From: Diaminobutyricibacter sp. McL0608
GTDB taxonomy: Bacteria > Actinomycetota > Actinomycetes > Actinomycetales > Microbacteriaceae
Direction of reading: 5' to 3'
Assembly (NCBI RefSeq): GCF_039613825.1
Contig: NZ_CP154826.1
Coordinates: 248,001 to 312,000, forward strand
DNA: 64,000 nucleotides
Shown here: positions 25,182 through 33,849 of the stretch, piece after piece
Layout: each line of letters opens with the position of its first letter
Position numbering within the stretch: the first letter of the stretch is position 1
Notes under the pieces: generated by a model
What the model was told of the DNA's origin: nothing
Database searches by the model: none
The model's input: the letters and a program-made list of their open reading frames with translations, nothing else
Position numbers and translations under genes: made by a program

Positions 25182-26003
25182 ATCGACACCACAGCACGCC
25201 GTGCCGTCCTTGCGACGGCCGCCCTCACTCTCGTTCTCACCGTCACCGGATGCTCGGCCGGCACTTTCACCGCGATCTTCCCGTCGCCGAGCGACGATGC
25301 CTCCGCACACGCCGGTTCGACGGCTGCGACGCCGGCGGCTTCCGCGCCGCATCCCTCCGCGCCCGAGGCTCCCGCGACCGCGGTCCCGAAATCCCCGGCG
25401 CCCCCCGCGGGCGTCCCCGGCGCGTCGACCGCGGATGCGCGTGCTCTGCTGGCCACGATTCCGGTGAAGGGCAAGGCGCCCCTCACCGGATACGACCGCG
25501 TCGGTGACTTCGGCCCTGCCTGGAAGGACATGGACCACAACGGCTGCGACACCCGCAACGACATCCTGAACCGCGACCTGGTGGACGAGACGAAATCCGG
25601 CATTTGCAGAGTGCTCACCGGTATCCTGCACGACCCGTACACCGGCAAGACCATCGACTTCGTGCGCGGCCCGCACTCCGCCGACGTGCAGATCGACCAC
25701 CGGGTGCCGCTCGCGAACGCCTGGCAGACCGGCGCGCAGCAGCTGACCCTGCTCCAGCGCGAGCAACTGGCCAACGACCCGCTCAATCTCGTCGCTGTGG
25801 ACGGACCGACCAACGAGCGCAAATCCGACGGGGATGCGGCGACCTGGCTTCCACCGCAGACCTCCTACCGATGCCAGTACGTCGCATCGCAGGTGGCTGT
25901 CAAGGCGAGATACCACCTGTGGGTGGCGCCGGCCGAGCACGACGCGATCGCGAGGGTCCTCGCAAGCTGCCCGGTCATCCGCGTGCCCACCCCAGGCCAC
26001 TGA
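25182..26003 (+). CDS. HNH-type (DUF1524) secreted lipoprotein nuclease, start unresolved
   Basis: The frame reads ARRAVLATAALTLVLTVTGCSAG right after an in-frame TGA at 25176: a complete lipoprotein signal with lipobox TVTGC, then a Pro/Ala/Ser linker of about 60 residues and a DUF1524/HNH domain (VQIDHRVPLANAWQTGAQ, NDPLNLVAVDGPTNERKSD). The only in-frame standard start is a GTG at 25464, which would remove the signal. So either a rare start (ATC at 25182), or an indel after the TTG at 25175 has broken the 5' end. Expected role: exported, membrane-anchored DNase. Confidence 0.65.
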   Translation: MDTTARRAVLATAALTLVLTVTGCSAGTFTAIFPSPSDDASAHAGSTAATPAASAPHPSAPEAPATAVPKSPAPPAGVPGASTADARALLATIPVKGKAPLTGYDRVGDFGPAWKDMDHNGCDTRNDILNRDLVDETKSGICRVLTGILHDPYTGKTIDFVRGPHSADVQIDHRVPLANAWQTGAQQLTLLQREQLANDPLNLVAVDGPTNERKSDGDAATWLPPQTSYRCQYVASQVAVKARYHLWVAPAEHDAIARVLASCPVIRVPTPGH

Positions 26004-26118
26004 GGCGGCGCCTCGGCCCTCTCATCGGTGGGCCCCATCCGCACTCGTTTCGCTCCCGCGCACTCGTACGTACGCGTGCGCGCGCCACGAAGTAGTGCGG
26101 CTGGCGCAACGGATGCGC

Positions 26119-26880
26119 TCAGTCGGCGACGGCGCCGGCCGTGATGTTGATCGCTGCGGCGGTGATCGCCCCGGCCTTGTCCGAGGCGAGGAACACCGCG
26201 ACGTCGCCCACGTCCTCGAGGGTCGCCGCGCGTCCGAGCATGGTGGGTTCCACGATCGACGCGGCGATGTCATCGCGGCCCGGGAAATCGCGCGGCAGTG
26301 TCTCCAATACGCCGCCGGTGTGGATGGTGACGACCCGGATGCCGTACTCGCCGAGTTCCGCGGCCAGCTGGCGGCGCATCGCATCCACTGTCTGAAGCGC
26401 GACCTGGAACCCGCCGATGCTGTAGTGCCGGATCGGATTGTTGCCGCCGTCGCCGCCGAACGCCAGGATCACGCCCGCGCCCTGCTGCCGCATCCGTCGG
26501 GCCGCCGCCTTCGACGTGATGAAGAACGAACGCACCGACGTGACGATGGGGCGCTCGTAGTCCTCGAGCGACATCTCGATCATCGGCGTGCCCTGCACAT
26601 CGCCGACAGAGATCAGGTCGAAGGCGATGTCGACGCTCCCGAATCCGGCCGCCACCCGCTCGACGTGGTCGGCGACCTGGGTCTCGTCGAGTGCATCCAC
26701 GATCGCGGTCTCGGCATGGCCGCCGGACGCGCGGATGTTTCCGGCCACCGCATCCAGTGGCTCCTGCGTGCGCCCGCACAGGTGCACGCGCGCGCCCTCA
26801 CGCGCGAACGCCCGACCGACTGCGCCGCCGATCGCTCCGCCTCCGCCCCAGATGATGGCGTTCTTCCCGTCGAGCAGCAT
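26119..26880 (-). CDS. Short-chain dehydrogenase/reductase, non-classical
   Basis: 253 residues from the ATG at 26880 (GGGAGGTGCAGG upstream). Rossmann start NAIIWGGGGAIGGAVGRAF with the glycine-rich loop, VHLCGRT and DALDE as in NAD(P)-binding SDRs, and a C-terminal ASDKAGAITAAAINITAGA typical of the FabG group. The catalytic Ser position reads LAFGGDGG, and the YxxxK motif reads YSIGG, so both Ser and Lys are missing. Either an altered mechanism or a non-catalytic member. It is divergent from the hypothetical gene at 26945. Confidence 0.8.
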   Translation of the reverse strand: MLLDGKNAIIWGGGGAIGGAVGRAFAREGARVHLCGRTQEPLDAVAGNIRASGGHAETAIVDALDETQVADHVERVAAGFGSVDIAFDLISVGDVQGTPMIEMSLEDYERPIVTSVRSFFITSKAAARRMRQQGAGVILAFGGDGGNNPIRHYSIGGFQVALQTVDAMRRQLAAELGEYGIRVVTIHTGGVLETLPRDFPGRDDIAASIVEPTMLGRAATLEDVGDVAVFLASDKAGAITAAAINITAGAVAD

Positions 26881-26944
26881 CCTGCACCTCCCGGTTCCGG
26901 GTCGGCGTCGACCCGCCTCGCGGACAGTGTGAACACTGGCACGG

Positions 26945-27556
26945 ATGCAGTCACGCCTCAAGGGCGAGGCGCGTACTAGGCTCCCGGATGTGGATGGCGC
27001 GACGGGCGACGATCAGGTGGTCGCCGCAATCCGCGCGAGCCTCGAGGTGGCGCGTGCCCGGCTGTCGGAGGCGGATGCCCGGGATGAGGCACTCGCTGAG
27101 TTCGTCCCCGAGCGACGCGTGATGCTCATCACCCGCGAAGCCAGAATGGTTCCAGTCGCGCGGGTCTGGCGACTCGGGGTGCTTCTCCTCGGCGCCTCTG
27201 CGGGCTCAGGCACGACAGGCGCAGCCTCCGCGGGTCTCTGGGCGACCGGCTCCATCACACGTGTGCTCGAACCCGGCCGGCCGGCGTACCAGTCCGAATC
27301 AGCCGAGCGGAGGCGGGCCTATCGGGCGGCAGCCCTCCGCGGACATTTCCCGAAGGGCGAGACGGTCAACTTCGACGCATCGCCCATCGATCTTGACGCG
27401 ACAGCGCTCGCCGCATCCGCCGGCCCGCTCCTGCTGCACGACGGGCGAGCGCTCGTGCTCTGGAACGCCACCCTCGGTCCCAAGTCGGCCACGCCCCTCG
27501 ACGCGTACCTCGACGACCGGGTCGACCTGCTCATCCACCCGCCCGAGGGCGCGTAG
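26945..27556 (+). CDS. Conserved hypothetical protein
   Basis: 203 residues from the ATG at 26945; a GTG at 26990 is an alternative and neither has a clear ribosome site. A helical charged N-terminus (ASLEVARARLSEADARDEAL) is followed by a domain with RVMLITREARMVPVARVW, a Gly/Ala-rich segment and a C-terminal LLLHDGRALVLWNATLGP. No signal peptide. Not recognised. A long hairpin separates it from the convergent VOC gene. Confidence 0.6.
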   Translation: MQSRLKGEARTRLPDVDGATGDDQVVAAIRASLEVARARLSEADARDEALAEFVPERRVMLITREARMVPVARVWRLGVLLLGASAGSGTTGAASAGLWATGSITRVLEPGRPAYQSESAERRRAYRAAALRGHFPKGETVNFDASPIDLDATALAASAGPLLLHDGRALVLWNATLGPKSATPLDAYLDDRVDLLIHPPEGA

Positions 27557-27573
27557 CCGACCTGCGCGGCACC

Positions 27574-27620
27574 GAGCGCGCCCCACACAACGAGCGCGCC
27601 CCTTTGTGCGGGGCGCGCTC
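27574..27620. terminator. Bidirectional hairpin
   Basis: Arms 27574-27589 (GAGCGCGCCCCACACA) and 27605-27620 pair at 15 of 16 positions around a 15-nt loop, between convergent genes. Confidence 0.75.
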
Positions 27621-27677
27621 GTCCGGAAGTGTCGCACTCGCCGCCCTCACCTGTCTCGCCGAGCGGCTCGCCGCGCC

Positions 27678-28133
27678 TCAGCCGCGGGCTGCAGCTTCGA
27701 GGTCGGCCACCACGATCTTCGACATCTGCATCATGGCCGCCATGGCGCGCCCGGCCTTCTCGGGGTCCGGGTCGCTGAGCAGCCGGCCCATCGCCTCCGG
27801 GACTATCTGCCATGACAGCCCGAACCTGTCGGTCAGCCACCCGCACGGGCCGGGTGCGCCGCCGTCGGCTGTGAGCGCATCCCAGTAACGGTCGACCTCT
27901 GCCTGGTCGGCGCAGCTGACGAAAAGGGAGATCGCGTCGGTGAACGGATGCCCGGGTCCCGCGTTCAGGAAGTGGATCCGCTGCCCCGCGGCCTCGATGG
28001 TGGCCGTGAAGAGCTTGCCGTCCGGTCCCAGTTGACGCTCGGTCACCCTGGTGTCGGGGAAGACACTCGAATAGAGGTCGATCGCATCCTGTGCGTTGTC
28101 GTCGAACCACAGGAATGGCGTGATGCTGGTCAT
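27678..28133 (-). CDS. VOC superfamily protein, PhnB-like
   Basis: 151 residues: ITPFLWFDDNAQDAIDLYSSVF, LGPDGKLFTATIEAAGQRIHFLNAG and CGWLTDRFGLSWQIVPEAM follow the PhnB/3-demethylubiquinone methyltransferase-like branch of the glyoxalase fold. AAAGGA precedes the ATG. Members of this branch are small metal-site proteins of mostly unknown substrate. Monocistronic, converging on the gene at 26945. Confidence 0.85.
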   Translation of the reverse strand: MTSITPFLWFDDNAQDAIDLYSSVFPDTRVTERQLGPDGKLFTATIEAAGQRIHFLNAGPGHPFTDAISLFVSCADQAEVDRYWDALTADGGAPGPCGWLTDRFGLSWQIVPEAMGRLLSDPDPEKAGRAMAAMMQMSKIVVADLEAAARG

Positions 28134-28307
28134 GATCGGTCCTTTCGTCTGACGGCCGCTGCCGGAGCGGTTCCGGTCTGCCGTGCTTCATGAGGGGGTC
28201 GGAACCGGGCCGCGATTCTCGACATCGCGGAAGGAAATTCATTTCGCTCGTGCGACGCATCCGATATGTTCTGGACAGTAGCAGGGTCGATCGAACAGGG
28301 GAACCTG

Positions 28308-29468
28308 ATGAGCCAGCCATCATCGATTGCACGAATGCTGCGCCGTCCGGTCGAGAACGCCGAGTCGGTCGAGTCCGTCGCACTCGTCGCCGGGGCCGGG
28401 GTGTTCGTGCTCGGCGGACTGGTCGGCACGGTCTTCTTCTGGGGTCGAAACGCACCGATCTCGGGTCCCGATTCGCTGGGCGCGTTCGTCGCGATCGGCG
28501 CAGCTTTCGTGTCGGTCGTCGCGTTCATCGCCGGTCGGATGCTGCTGCGAAACGCCACGCCCAAACGCGAGCACGCACAGCTTCTCGGCGACCTCCGTGC
28601 GGGCCTCCACGTGCGCAACCGGCTCGACGTGCCCGGTGCTCGACTCCACTGGTTCGACAACGCTGCACTGGCCCTCGCGCACGCGTTCATCGCCCTGCTC
28701 GGCTGGATCGGCTTCGCCGACCTCCTGGAGCGCAGCTTCATCGGGGCTGTCGTCTACACGTTGCCTGCCGCGGTGCTCGCGGGCGTCGCGCTCGCGGTGA
28801 CCGGCTACGTCGTGTTCCTGTCGGCCGTGAACCTCACCCCGATGCTGCTCTCGCTGGTGCTCGCGCTGTTCCTCGTCGTCGGCGCACTCGCGAGCATGCT
28901 GAGCTCCTCCGACCCGCACTGGTGGAAGAAGAACCTGAGCGCGCTGGGGATGACGGATGACGTGTCCGCTCTCGCCTTCAATGTCACCCTGATCATCGCG
29001 GGCGTCATCGTCACCACCATCGCCCACTATGCGACAGCGACCGTGCCCGTCCGCACGCCCGCAGAGGTCAGGGGCCGCAACCGGGTGCGGGTCGCGCTCA
29101 TCCTGATCGGTCTCTGCCTCACCTGCGTCGGGATCTTCCCGGTGGACCGGTTCTTCGTGCTCCACAACACGGTGGCTACCGGAATGACCGTCATCTACGC
29201 GGTGATGGTCGTCGGCATCCGCTGGCTGATCCCGGCGATGCCGAGGGTGTTCATCCTGCTCGGCTACGCCTTCGTGGGTGTGATCGTCGTGCTCGCCGTC
29301 TTCTTCGCGATCGGCTACTACAACCTGACTGCGGTCGAGTTGGTCGCAGCGGTGCTGATCTTCAGCTGGATCATCGTCTTCCTTCGGAACACGAGCGCGA
29401 TGCGTCCCCCCGCCACCGTCACAGACCAGACCGGCGCGACGGACCTGCCGGAGCTGGCCAGCGCCTAG
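28308..29468 (+). CDS. DUF998-like multi-pass membrane protein
   Basis: 386 residues from the ATG at 28308 (AGGGGA upstream; the frame is open earlier). About nine to ten TM segments. The C-terminal half has LILIGLCLTCVGIFPVD, FFVLHNTVATGMTVIYAVM and a further TM pair as in DUF998 proteins. The N-terminal half (about 200 residues) adds four extra TM segments. No enzymatic motif. Function unknown. Confidence 0.65.
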   Translation: MSQPSSIARMLRRPVENAESVESVALVAGAGVFVLGGLVGTVFFWGRNAPISGPDSLGAFVAIGAAFVSVVAFIAGRMLLRNATPKREHAQLLGDLRAGLHVRNRLDVPGARLHWFDNAALALAHAFIALLGWIGFADLLERSFIGAVVYTLPAAVLAGVALAVTGYVVFLSAVNLTPMLLSLVLALFLVVGALASMLSSSDPHWWKKNLSALGMTDDVSALAFNVTLIIAGVIVTTIAHYATATVPVRTPAEVRGRNRVRVALILIGLCLTCVGIFPVDRFFVLHNTVATGMTVIYAVMVVGIRWLIPAMPRVFILLGYAFVGVIVVLAVFFAIGYYNLTAVELVAAVLIFSWIIVFLRNTSAMRPPATVTDQTGATDLPELASA

Positions 29469-29552
29469 CCGGCCGCGTGACGGGGCCGGGAAAACATATT
29501 GGGCCAAGTCACCTGGGCGGCTGGCGGATGGGCGGCTGGGCGGATGGGCCGG

Positions 29553-30893
29553 TCAGTCGCCGCCGTCGCCGTTGCCATTGCCGTTCCCGTTCCCGTTCCC
29601 GTTCCCTTTGTCTTTGCCTTTGCCTTTGCCGGGTCCCTTGTTGCTCTTGTTCGCGGGGGCGGTCGTCGGAGCCACGGAAGGGGTGGGCGTCACGGAGGCG
29701 GGCGCCGGCGACGTCGGTGACGGGGTGTTGGTCGGAGGTGCGACGGACTGCGGCGCGTTGAGCAGCATGCTCGCACCGAGGACGAGCGCGACAAGGACGG
29801 CGCCGGCCCCGGCGACGATCGCGGCCAGCCTGCCGTGTGTGCGCCGTTCGGTGCCGGGCGGCGTCGCGCTTGCGACCGTGGATGCGCTGGCCACGCCGGA
29901 TGCGCCGGACGCGGCGGATGCGCTGGGCGCGGCGGATGCGCCCGGCTGGGCGTGAGCCCCTGGCTCCGCGATTGCGGGCATCACCAGTGTCGGTGGCAGC
30001 ATCGCCACCGTCGCATCAGTGACGGCCGCAGCGGCGCCCGCGGCACCCCATCCGTTCAGTTCCTCCGCGATCTCTCGCGTCGTGACGGCGACCTCCAGCG
30101 AGTTCGGTCGCATCGCCGGGTCGCGCGCGGTCATCTGGCTGAGGAGCGACGCCCAGGCGACGGGGAGCGTATCGGGTATGGCCGGGTCGCACGCGAGACG
30201 TGCGCTGACGGCCTCGACAGCGTTGCCCGGATAGGCCTTCTTGCCGGTCAGGCATTCGAGCACGACGAGTCCGAGCGCGTAGACATCCGAGGCCGCACCG
30301 GGTTTCTCGCCGGTGGACTGCTCCGGGCTCAGATAGCCGGCGGTTCCGATGACGACACCTGCGGTCGTGATCCGCTCTTCGCCGAGCAGATGGGCGATGC
30401 CGAAATCGGCCAGCTTCCCGTGGTAGGCGGGCGCCGGTAGGCCGGTCGGCGCGAGCAGGATGTTCGCCGGCTTGAGGTCACGATGCACGATGCCGAGCGA
30501 ATGCACGGCGACGAGAGCTTCGGCGATCTCGCAGGCGACCTGGGCCGAGGTCTCGCCGGTGAGTGGTCCGCGTTCCAGTTCGGAACGAAGGTCGGGGCCT
30601 TCGACGAGTTCCATGACGAGGAAGCTCGGCGCTGTCGACATGACCGGCGCGAGATGGGCGTCGTGAAGGGTGACCAGGTTGGGATGGTTCAGGCGAGCGA
30701 GCAGGCCCACCTCGGCTCGGCGACGCTCGTCGTCGCCGGCCGTGCCGGGTGCGAAGACTTTGATCGCGACGAAGCGCTCGAGGCGGGTGTCCCAGGCGCG
30801 GAACACCGAACCCATGCCGCCGCGGCCGATGACCTCGTTGAGTTCGTACCGGTCGGCGAGCACCTGTCCGATGCGCTGATCAGCGTCGTCCAT
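29553..30893 (-). CDS. PknB-type Ser/Thr protein kinase with low-complexity tail
   Basis: 446 residues. Complete kinase domain at about 15-275: IGRGGMGSVFRAWD (Gly loop), FVAIKVF (Lys), IVHRDLKPANILL (catalytic loop), LADFGIAHLL (DFG), IGTAGYLSPEQ (APE-like) and SDVYALGLVVLE. A Ala/Ser/Pro linker with one TM segment (AAIVAGAGAVLVALVLG, about 355-375) follows. The extracytoplasmic end is a Pro/Thr stretch and then a basic and glycine/asparagine repeat (GKGKGKDKGNGNGN), not a PASTA domain. So a membrane kinase whose outside part is a flexible charged tail. Confidence 0.92.
   Translation of the reverse strand: MDDADQRIGQVLADRYELNEVIGRGGMGSVFRAWDTRLERFVAIKVFAPGTAGDDERRRAEVGLLARLNHPNLVTLHDAHLAPVMSTAPSFLVMELVEGPDLRSELERGPLTGETSAQVACEIAEALVAVHSLGIVHRDLKPANILLAPTGLPAPAYHGKLADFGIAHLLGEERITTAGVVIGTAGYLSPEQSTGEKPGAASDVYALGLVVLECLTGKKAYPGNAVEAVSARLACDPAIPDTLPVAWASLLSQMTARDPAMRPNSLEVAVTTREIAEELNGWGAAGAAAAVTDATVAMLPPTLVMPAIAEPGAHAQPGASAAPSASAASGASGVASASTVASATPPGTERRTHGRLAAIVAGAGAVLVALVLGASMLLNAPQSVAPPTNTPSPTSPAPASVTPTPSVAPTTAPANKSNKGPGKGKGKDKGNGNGNGNGNGNGDGGD
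29571..29631. repeat. Short tandem repeats in the kinase 3' end
   Basis: Hexanucleotide runs of CCGTTC and then CTTTGC type encode the alternating Gly-Asn and Gly-Lys tail of the kinase. Length-variable by slippage in principle. Confidence 0.75.
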
Positions 30894-30993
30894 CGATCCC
30901 TTCCGTGCGTCGTGCGGCTTCCCGCATCGACATTAGGCGCATGTCGCTGGGGATTCCAGCGGAACGACCGGTCCGCGGTGGCCGCCGCGCGGG

Positions 30994-31971
30994 TCAGTCG
31001 ACAGGGATGCGCGCGGGGACGCGAGCAGTCGCGGCGCCGGCCGTTGACGCGGGCTCGAGGGGCGCATCCGCCTTCTCCGACCGAACGAAGCCGATGCCGA
31101 CCAGGATGAGCACACCGCCGATCAGCTGAGGGACCGTGAGACGTTCACCGAGCAGCAGCCACGCGTAGAAGGTGGCCGCCACGACTTCGAGGAGTCCGGC
31201 GAACGACGCAAGACGCGACCCGAGCATCTCGCTTGCGGTGATGCTCGCGGCGTAGGCGATCGCCGTTGCAACGACGCCGACGATGAGGAGCGGGATCCAC
31301 CAGGCGACCTCGTCGCCGAACATGTGCACCGTGCCGAAGGTCGCCGTGAACGGCACCAGGCGCGTCGCCCCGACGAGTGCGAGCACAGCCCCGCCGATGA
31401 GAAGCCCGAAACCGGCGAGGGCGACCGGCGGCAGGCCGTCGTTCGGACGGGCAGCGATCACGTAGTAGCCGGCGCAGCCGACCATCGCGGCGATCGCGAA
31501 CGCGAGGCCGAGCGCATCGAAGCTGCCGGAGCCGCCGGGGGAGACCACCAGCACGAGCCCGACGAGGGCGACGACGGATCCGATGAGGACGACCGCTTTC
31601 GGCACGCGTCTGGTGCTCACCCAGGCGACGGCGACGAGCAGGAGCGGCGCCATGTATTCGATCAGGATGCTCGTACCGACCGGGATGCGCTGGATGGCCG
31701 CGAAGTAGACGAGCTGCGTCCCGGCGACGCCGACGAGGGCCATTCCGAGGATGCGCCAGCGCGACCGCCAGATCACGCCCCAGTTGCCGCGCACCGACAG
31801 GATGGCGAACGGAGCGAGCACGATTCCGCCGGTCAGGGCGCGAACGGTGACCGCCGCGGCGGGACTCCAGCCGGCTTCGAGCAGCGGCTTGATGAATGCT
31901 CCCGACATGCCGAAGGTGGCCGCGGAGATCACGGCGATCACGAGACCGACGGAGGTCGATGAGCGTTTCAT
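30994..31971 (-). CDS. EamA/DMT family exporter
   Basis: 325 residues, ten TM segments in two EamA repeats. Repeat 1 begins LVIAVISAATFGMSGAFIKPLL and includes TQLVYFAAIQRIPVGTSIL and EYMAPLLL; repeat 2 begins ALGLAFAIAAMVGCAGYYVI and ends with LLGERLTVPQLIGGVLILVG. Drug/metabolite exporter; substrate unknown. Divergent from the CGNR regulator at 32043, which may control it. Confidence 0.9.
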   Translation of the reverse strand: MKRSSTSVGLVIAVISAATFGMSGAFIKPLLEAGWSPAAAVTVRALTGGIVLAPFAILSVRGNWGVIWRSRWRILGMALVGVAGTQLVYFAAIQRIPVGTSILIEYMAPLLLVAVAWVSTRRVPKAVVLIGSVVALVGLVLVVSPGGSGSFDALGLAFAIAAMVGCAGYYVIAARPNDGLPPVALAGFGLLIGGAVLALVGATRLVPFTATFGTVHMFGDEVAWWIPLLIVGVVATAIAYAASITASEMLGSRLASFAGLLEVVAATFYAWLLLGERLTVPQLIGGVLILVGIGFVRSEKADAPLEPASTAGAATARVPARIPVD

Positions 31972-32042
31972 GAGCTGTCCCTGCTGGGCGTGTTGAAGGG
32001 GTGTGACTTCGACGCTAGTCTTGTCGGAAGTAAGGAGTCAAA

Positions 32043-32636
32043 TTGCATTTTGCCCCTGACACCGAGGACACGCTGGACTTCACCGTGGCACTCGTGAACA
32101 CGCATCCCGGCGCCAGCAGAAGCGGCGCGGATGAGCTCGAAACGCCCGATCAGCTCGGCGCGTTCCTGCTCGCCCAACAGTTCTCCGGCCGCATCGACCA
32201 CGACGACGCAGAACTCGCGGAAGTGCGCGAGACCAGAGAGCGACTGCGCCGGCTCTGGACACTCGAGCGCGACGCTGCCGCCGTCGAGGTCAACACGATG
32301 CTCCGCGCCGCACGGGCTCTGCCGTACCTGATGCGCCACGACGGTTTCGACTGGCACCTGCACGCGACCGAACCCGACGCTCCCGTGGCCGAGCGCATCA
32401 GAGTCGAGGTCGCGCTCGCCATCGTCGACGTCATCCGCACCGGCGAGACCGGCCGCCTCCGGGAGTGCGCCGCAGACGATTGCACCGGCATCCTCGTCGA
32501 CCTCTCGCGCAACGGATCGAAACGGTTCTGCAGCGTCCGCTGCGGGAATCGGATGAACATGGTCGCGTTCCGCGAGCGCGCCGCGGCCGCGGCTGCACAG
32601 GGGGCGACTTTCGTCAGTACGCCTTCTCCCCACTAG
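32043..32636 (+). CDS. CGNR zinc finger regulator (ABATE domain)
   Basis: 197 residues. N-terminal stress-induced ABATE domain (FTVALVNTH, ELETPDQLGAFL) and a C-terminal CGNR-type zinc finger: LRECAADDCTGILVDLSRN, then RFCSVRCGNRMNMVAFRER with the Cys ligands and the CGNR signature. TTG start is supported by AAGGAG 7 nt upstream. Predicted transcription regulator, and its divergent placement suggests it regulates the EamA exporter. Confidence 0.9.
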   Translation: MHFAPDTEDTLDFTVALVNTHPGASRSGADELETPDQLGAFLLAQQFSGRIDHDDAELAEVRETRERLRRLWTLERDAAAVEVNTMLRAARALPYLMRHDGFDWHLHATEPDAPVAERIRVEVALAIVDVIRTGETGRLRECAADDCTGILVDLSRNGSKRFCSVRCGNRMNMVAFRERAAAAAAQGATFVSTPSPH

Positions 32637-32685
32637 CAGAAGTCGTCCCTTTCGCGGGTCGGGTCCGGTGGAGACGATTATCGGT

Positions 32686-32697
32686 GAAACCGCTTTC
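32686..32697. promoter_or_regulatory. LacI operator, copy 1 of 3 (GAAACCGCTTTC)
   Basis: GTGAAACCGCTTTCTTG (32684-32700 region), a GAAA-N4-TTTC palindrome. The same 12 bp occur at 38857 and 40029. It lies 45 bp upstream of the gene at 32742 with GATTAT as a possible -10 just before it. Confidence 0.75.
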
Positions 32698-32741
32698 TTG
32701 CTAGTGTTTAAGCGAGGAATGCAGTCGACCGAGGGAGTGTT

Positions 32742-33818
32742 GTGCACGGGCATCAAGCCGACCGCGCAGCGGCAGATGGCAGCGAATTCGAGCTCAAACT
32801 GGAGCGGGTGAGACGTCTTCTCGGCCGGCACGGCTCTCGGGCGCTGGTGCTCACGAGCCGGGAGAGCCTGGCCTGGCTGCTCTGCGGCGCCAGGGTGACC
32901 GTTCCGACGAACGGCGACCCGGTGGTGAGTGTCGTGGTCTCTGCCGACGACGTGACGCTGCATGTCTTCACGAACGAGCGCGACCGGATGCTCGCAGAAG
33001 AACTCGTGGGCCTCCCATTCTCGTCAGTGGTGGAGCACCCGTGGTTCCAGCCGCTGCCCGGCATCGGAGAGGGCCTCGAGGGCGCGCTGGCCGAGAGCGC
33101 TGTCTCAGCCGAGCTGCGCGCCTTGCGTGCCCCGCTCCTCCCTTCCGAAGTCACGCGCTATCGCTCGCTCGGCGCGGAGGTGGCCGCGGCGGTCACACGC
33201 ATCGCACGCAGCGCGAGGTCCGAAGACACCGAGCGAACGATCGCTGCTGAGCTCGCACGAGAGGTCGTAGCGATGGGAGCGGAGCCCGTCGTCACGCTCG
33301 TGGCCGGTCAGAGCCGGCTGGAGCTGCGGCATCCTCTTCCCACCTCTGCGCCTCTGGGCACGAGATCCATGCTCGTCCTGGGTGCGCGACGAGGGGGTCT
33401 GATCGTGAATCTCACCCGCTGGATCGGCGAGGAGCGCGGATCCGGAGAGCTGGCCGCCCGGCTGTTCGAGGTCGAGGCAGACGCATTCGAAGCCACCAGG
33501 CCGGGTCGCCCACTGTCGGACGTGCTGGCCGACGTCGTCCGTTCCTACGCGACCCAGGGGTTCAACAGTGCAGAGTGGCTGCGTCACCACCAGGGTGGCC
33601 CGACCGGGTACGCCGGGCGTGACCCCCGCGCGACGCCCGCCGCACAGGATGTCGTTCAGGGCGGCCAGGCCTTCGCGTGGAACCCGAGCGCGCCGCGCGG
33701 CAAGGTCGAGGACACCGTCGTGATCACCGGCGGCCGGCCCGACGTCCTCACTTGCGATCCCGAATGGCCGACGGTCTCGGTCCGCGGTGTCGCACGACCC
33801 CTCGCCCTCCTCTCCTGA
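32742..33818 (+). CDS. M24 (aminopeptidase P/creatinase)-fold protein, probably non-catalytic
   Basis: 358 residues; GTG start with GAGGGAG upstream. N-terminal creatinase-like domain (LVLTSRESLAWLLCG, HVFTNERDRML) and a C-terminal pita-bread half with SEVTRYRSLGAEVAAAVTRI, TERTIAAELAREVV and LRHHQGGPTGYAGRDP. The metal-binding Asp pair expected after the central strands is absent (LVLGARRGGLIVNLTRW). It leads a transcript with a GH5 gene under the shared LacI operator, so its role is tied to sugar use and peptide cleavage is doubtful. Confidence 0.75.
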   Translation: MHGHQADRAAADGSEFELKLERVRRLLGRHGSRALVLTSRESLAWLLCGARVTVPTNGDPVVSVVVSADDVTLHVFTNERDRMLAEELVGLPFSSVVEHPWFQPLPGIGEGLEGALAESAVSAELRALRAPLLPSEVTRYRSLGAEVAAAVTRIARSARSEDTERTIAAELAREVVAMGAEPVVTLVAGQSRLELRHPLPTSAPLGTRSMLVLGARRGGLIVNLTRWIGEERGSGELAARLFEVEADAFEATRPGRPLSDVLADVVRSYATQGFNSAEWLRHHQGGPTGYAGRDPRATPAAQDVVQGGQAFAWNPSAPRGKVEDTVVITGGRPDVLTCDPEWPTVSVRGVARPLALLS

Positions 33819-33849
33819 TGACCGGCTCCACCCCCAGAACGGACCTTCC

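Noticed and set aside
29516-29549. GGCGG(A/C)TGG repeats after the kinase gene as a structured RNA
   Set aside because: Simple direct repeats with no pairing partner.
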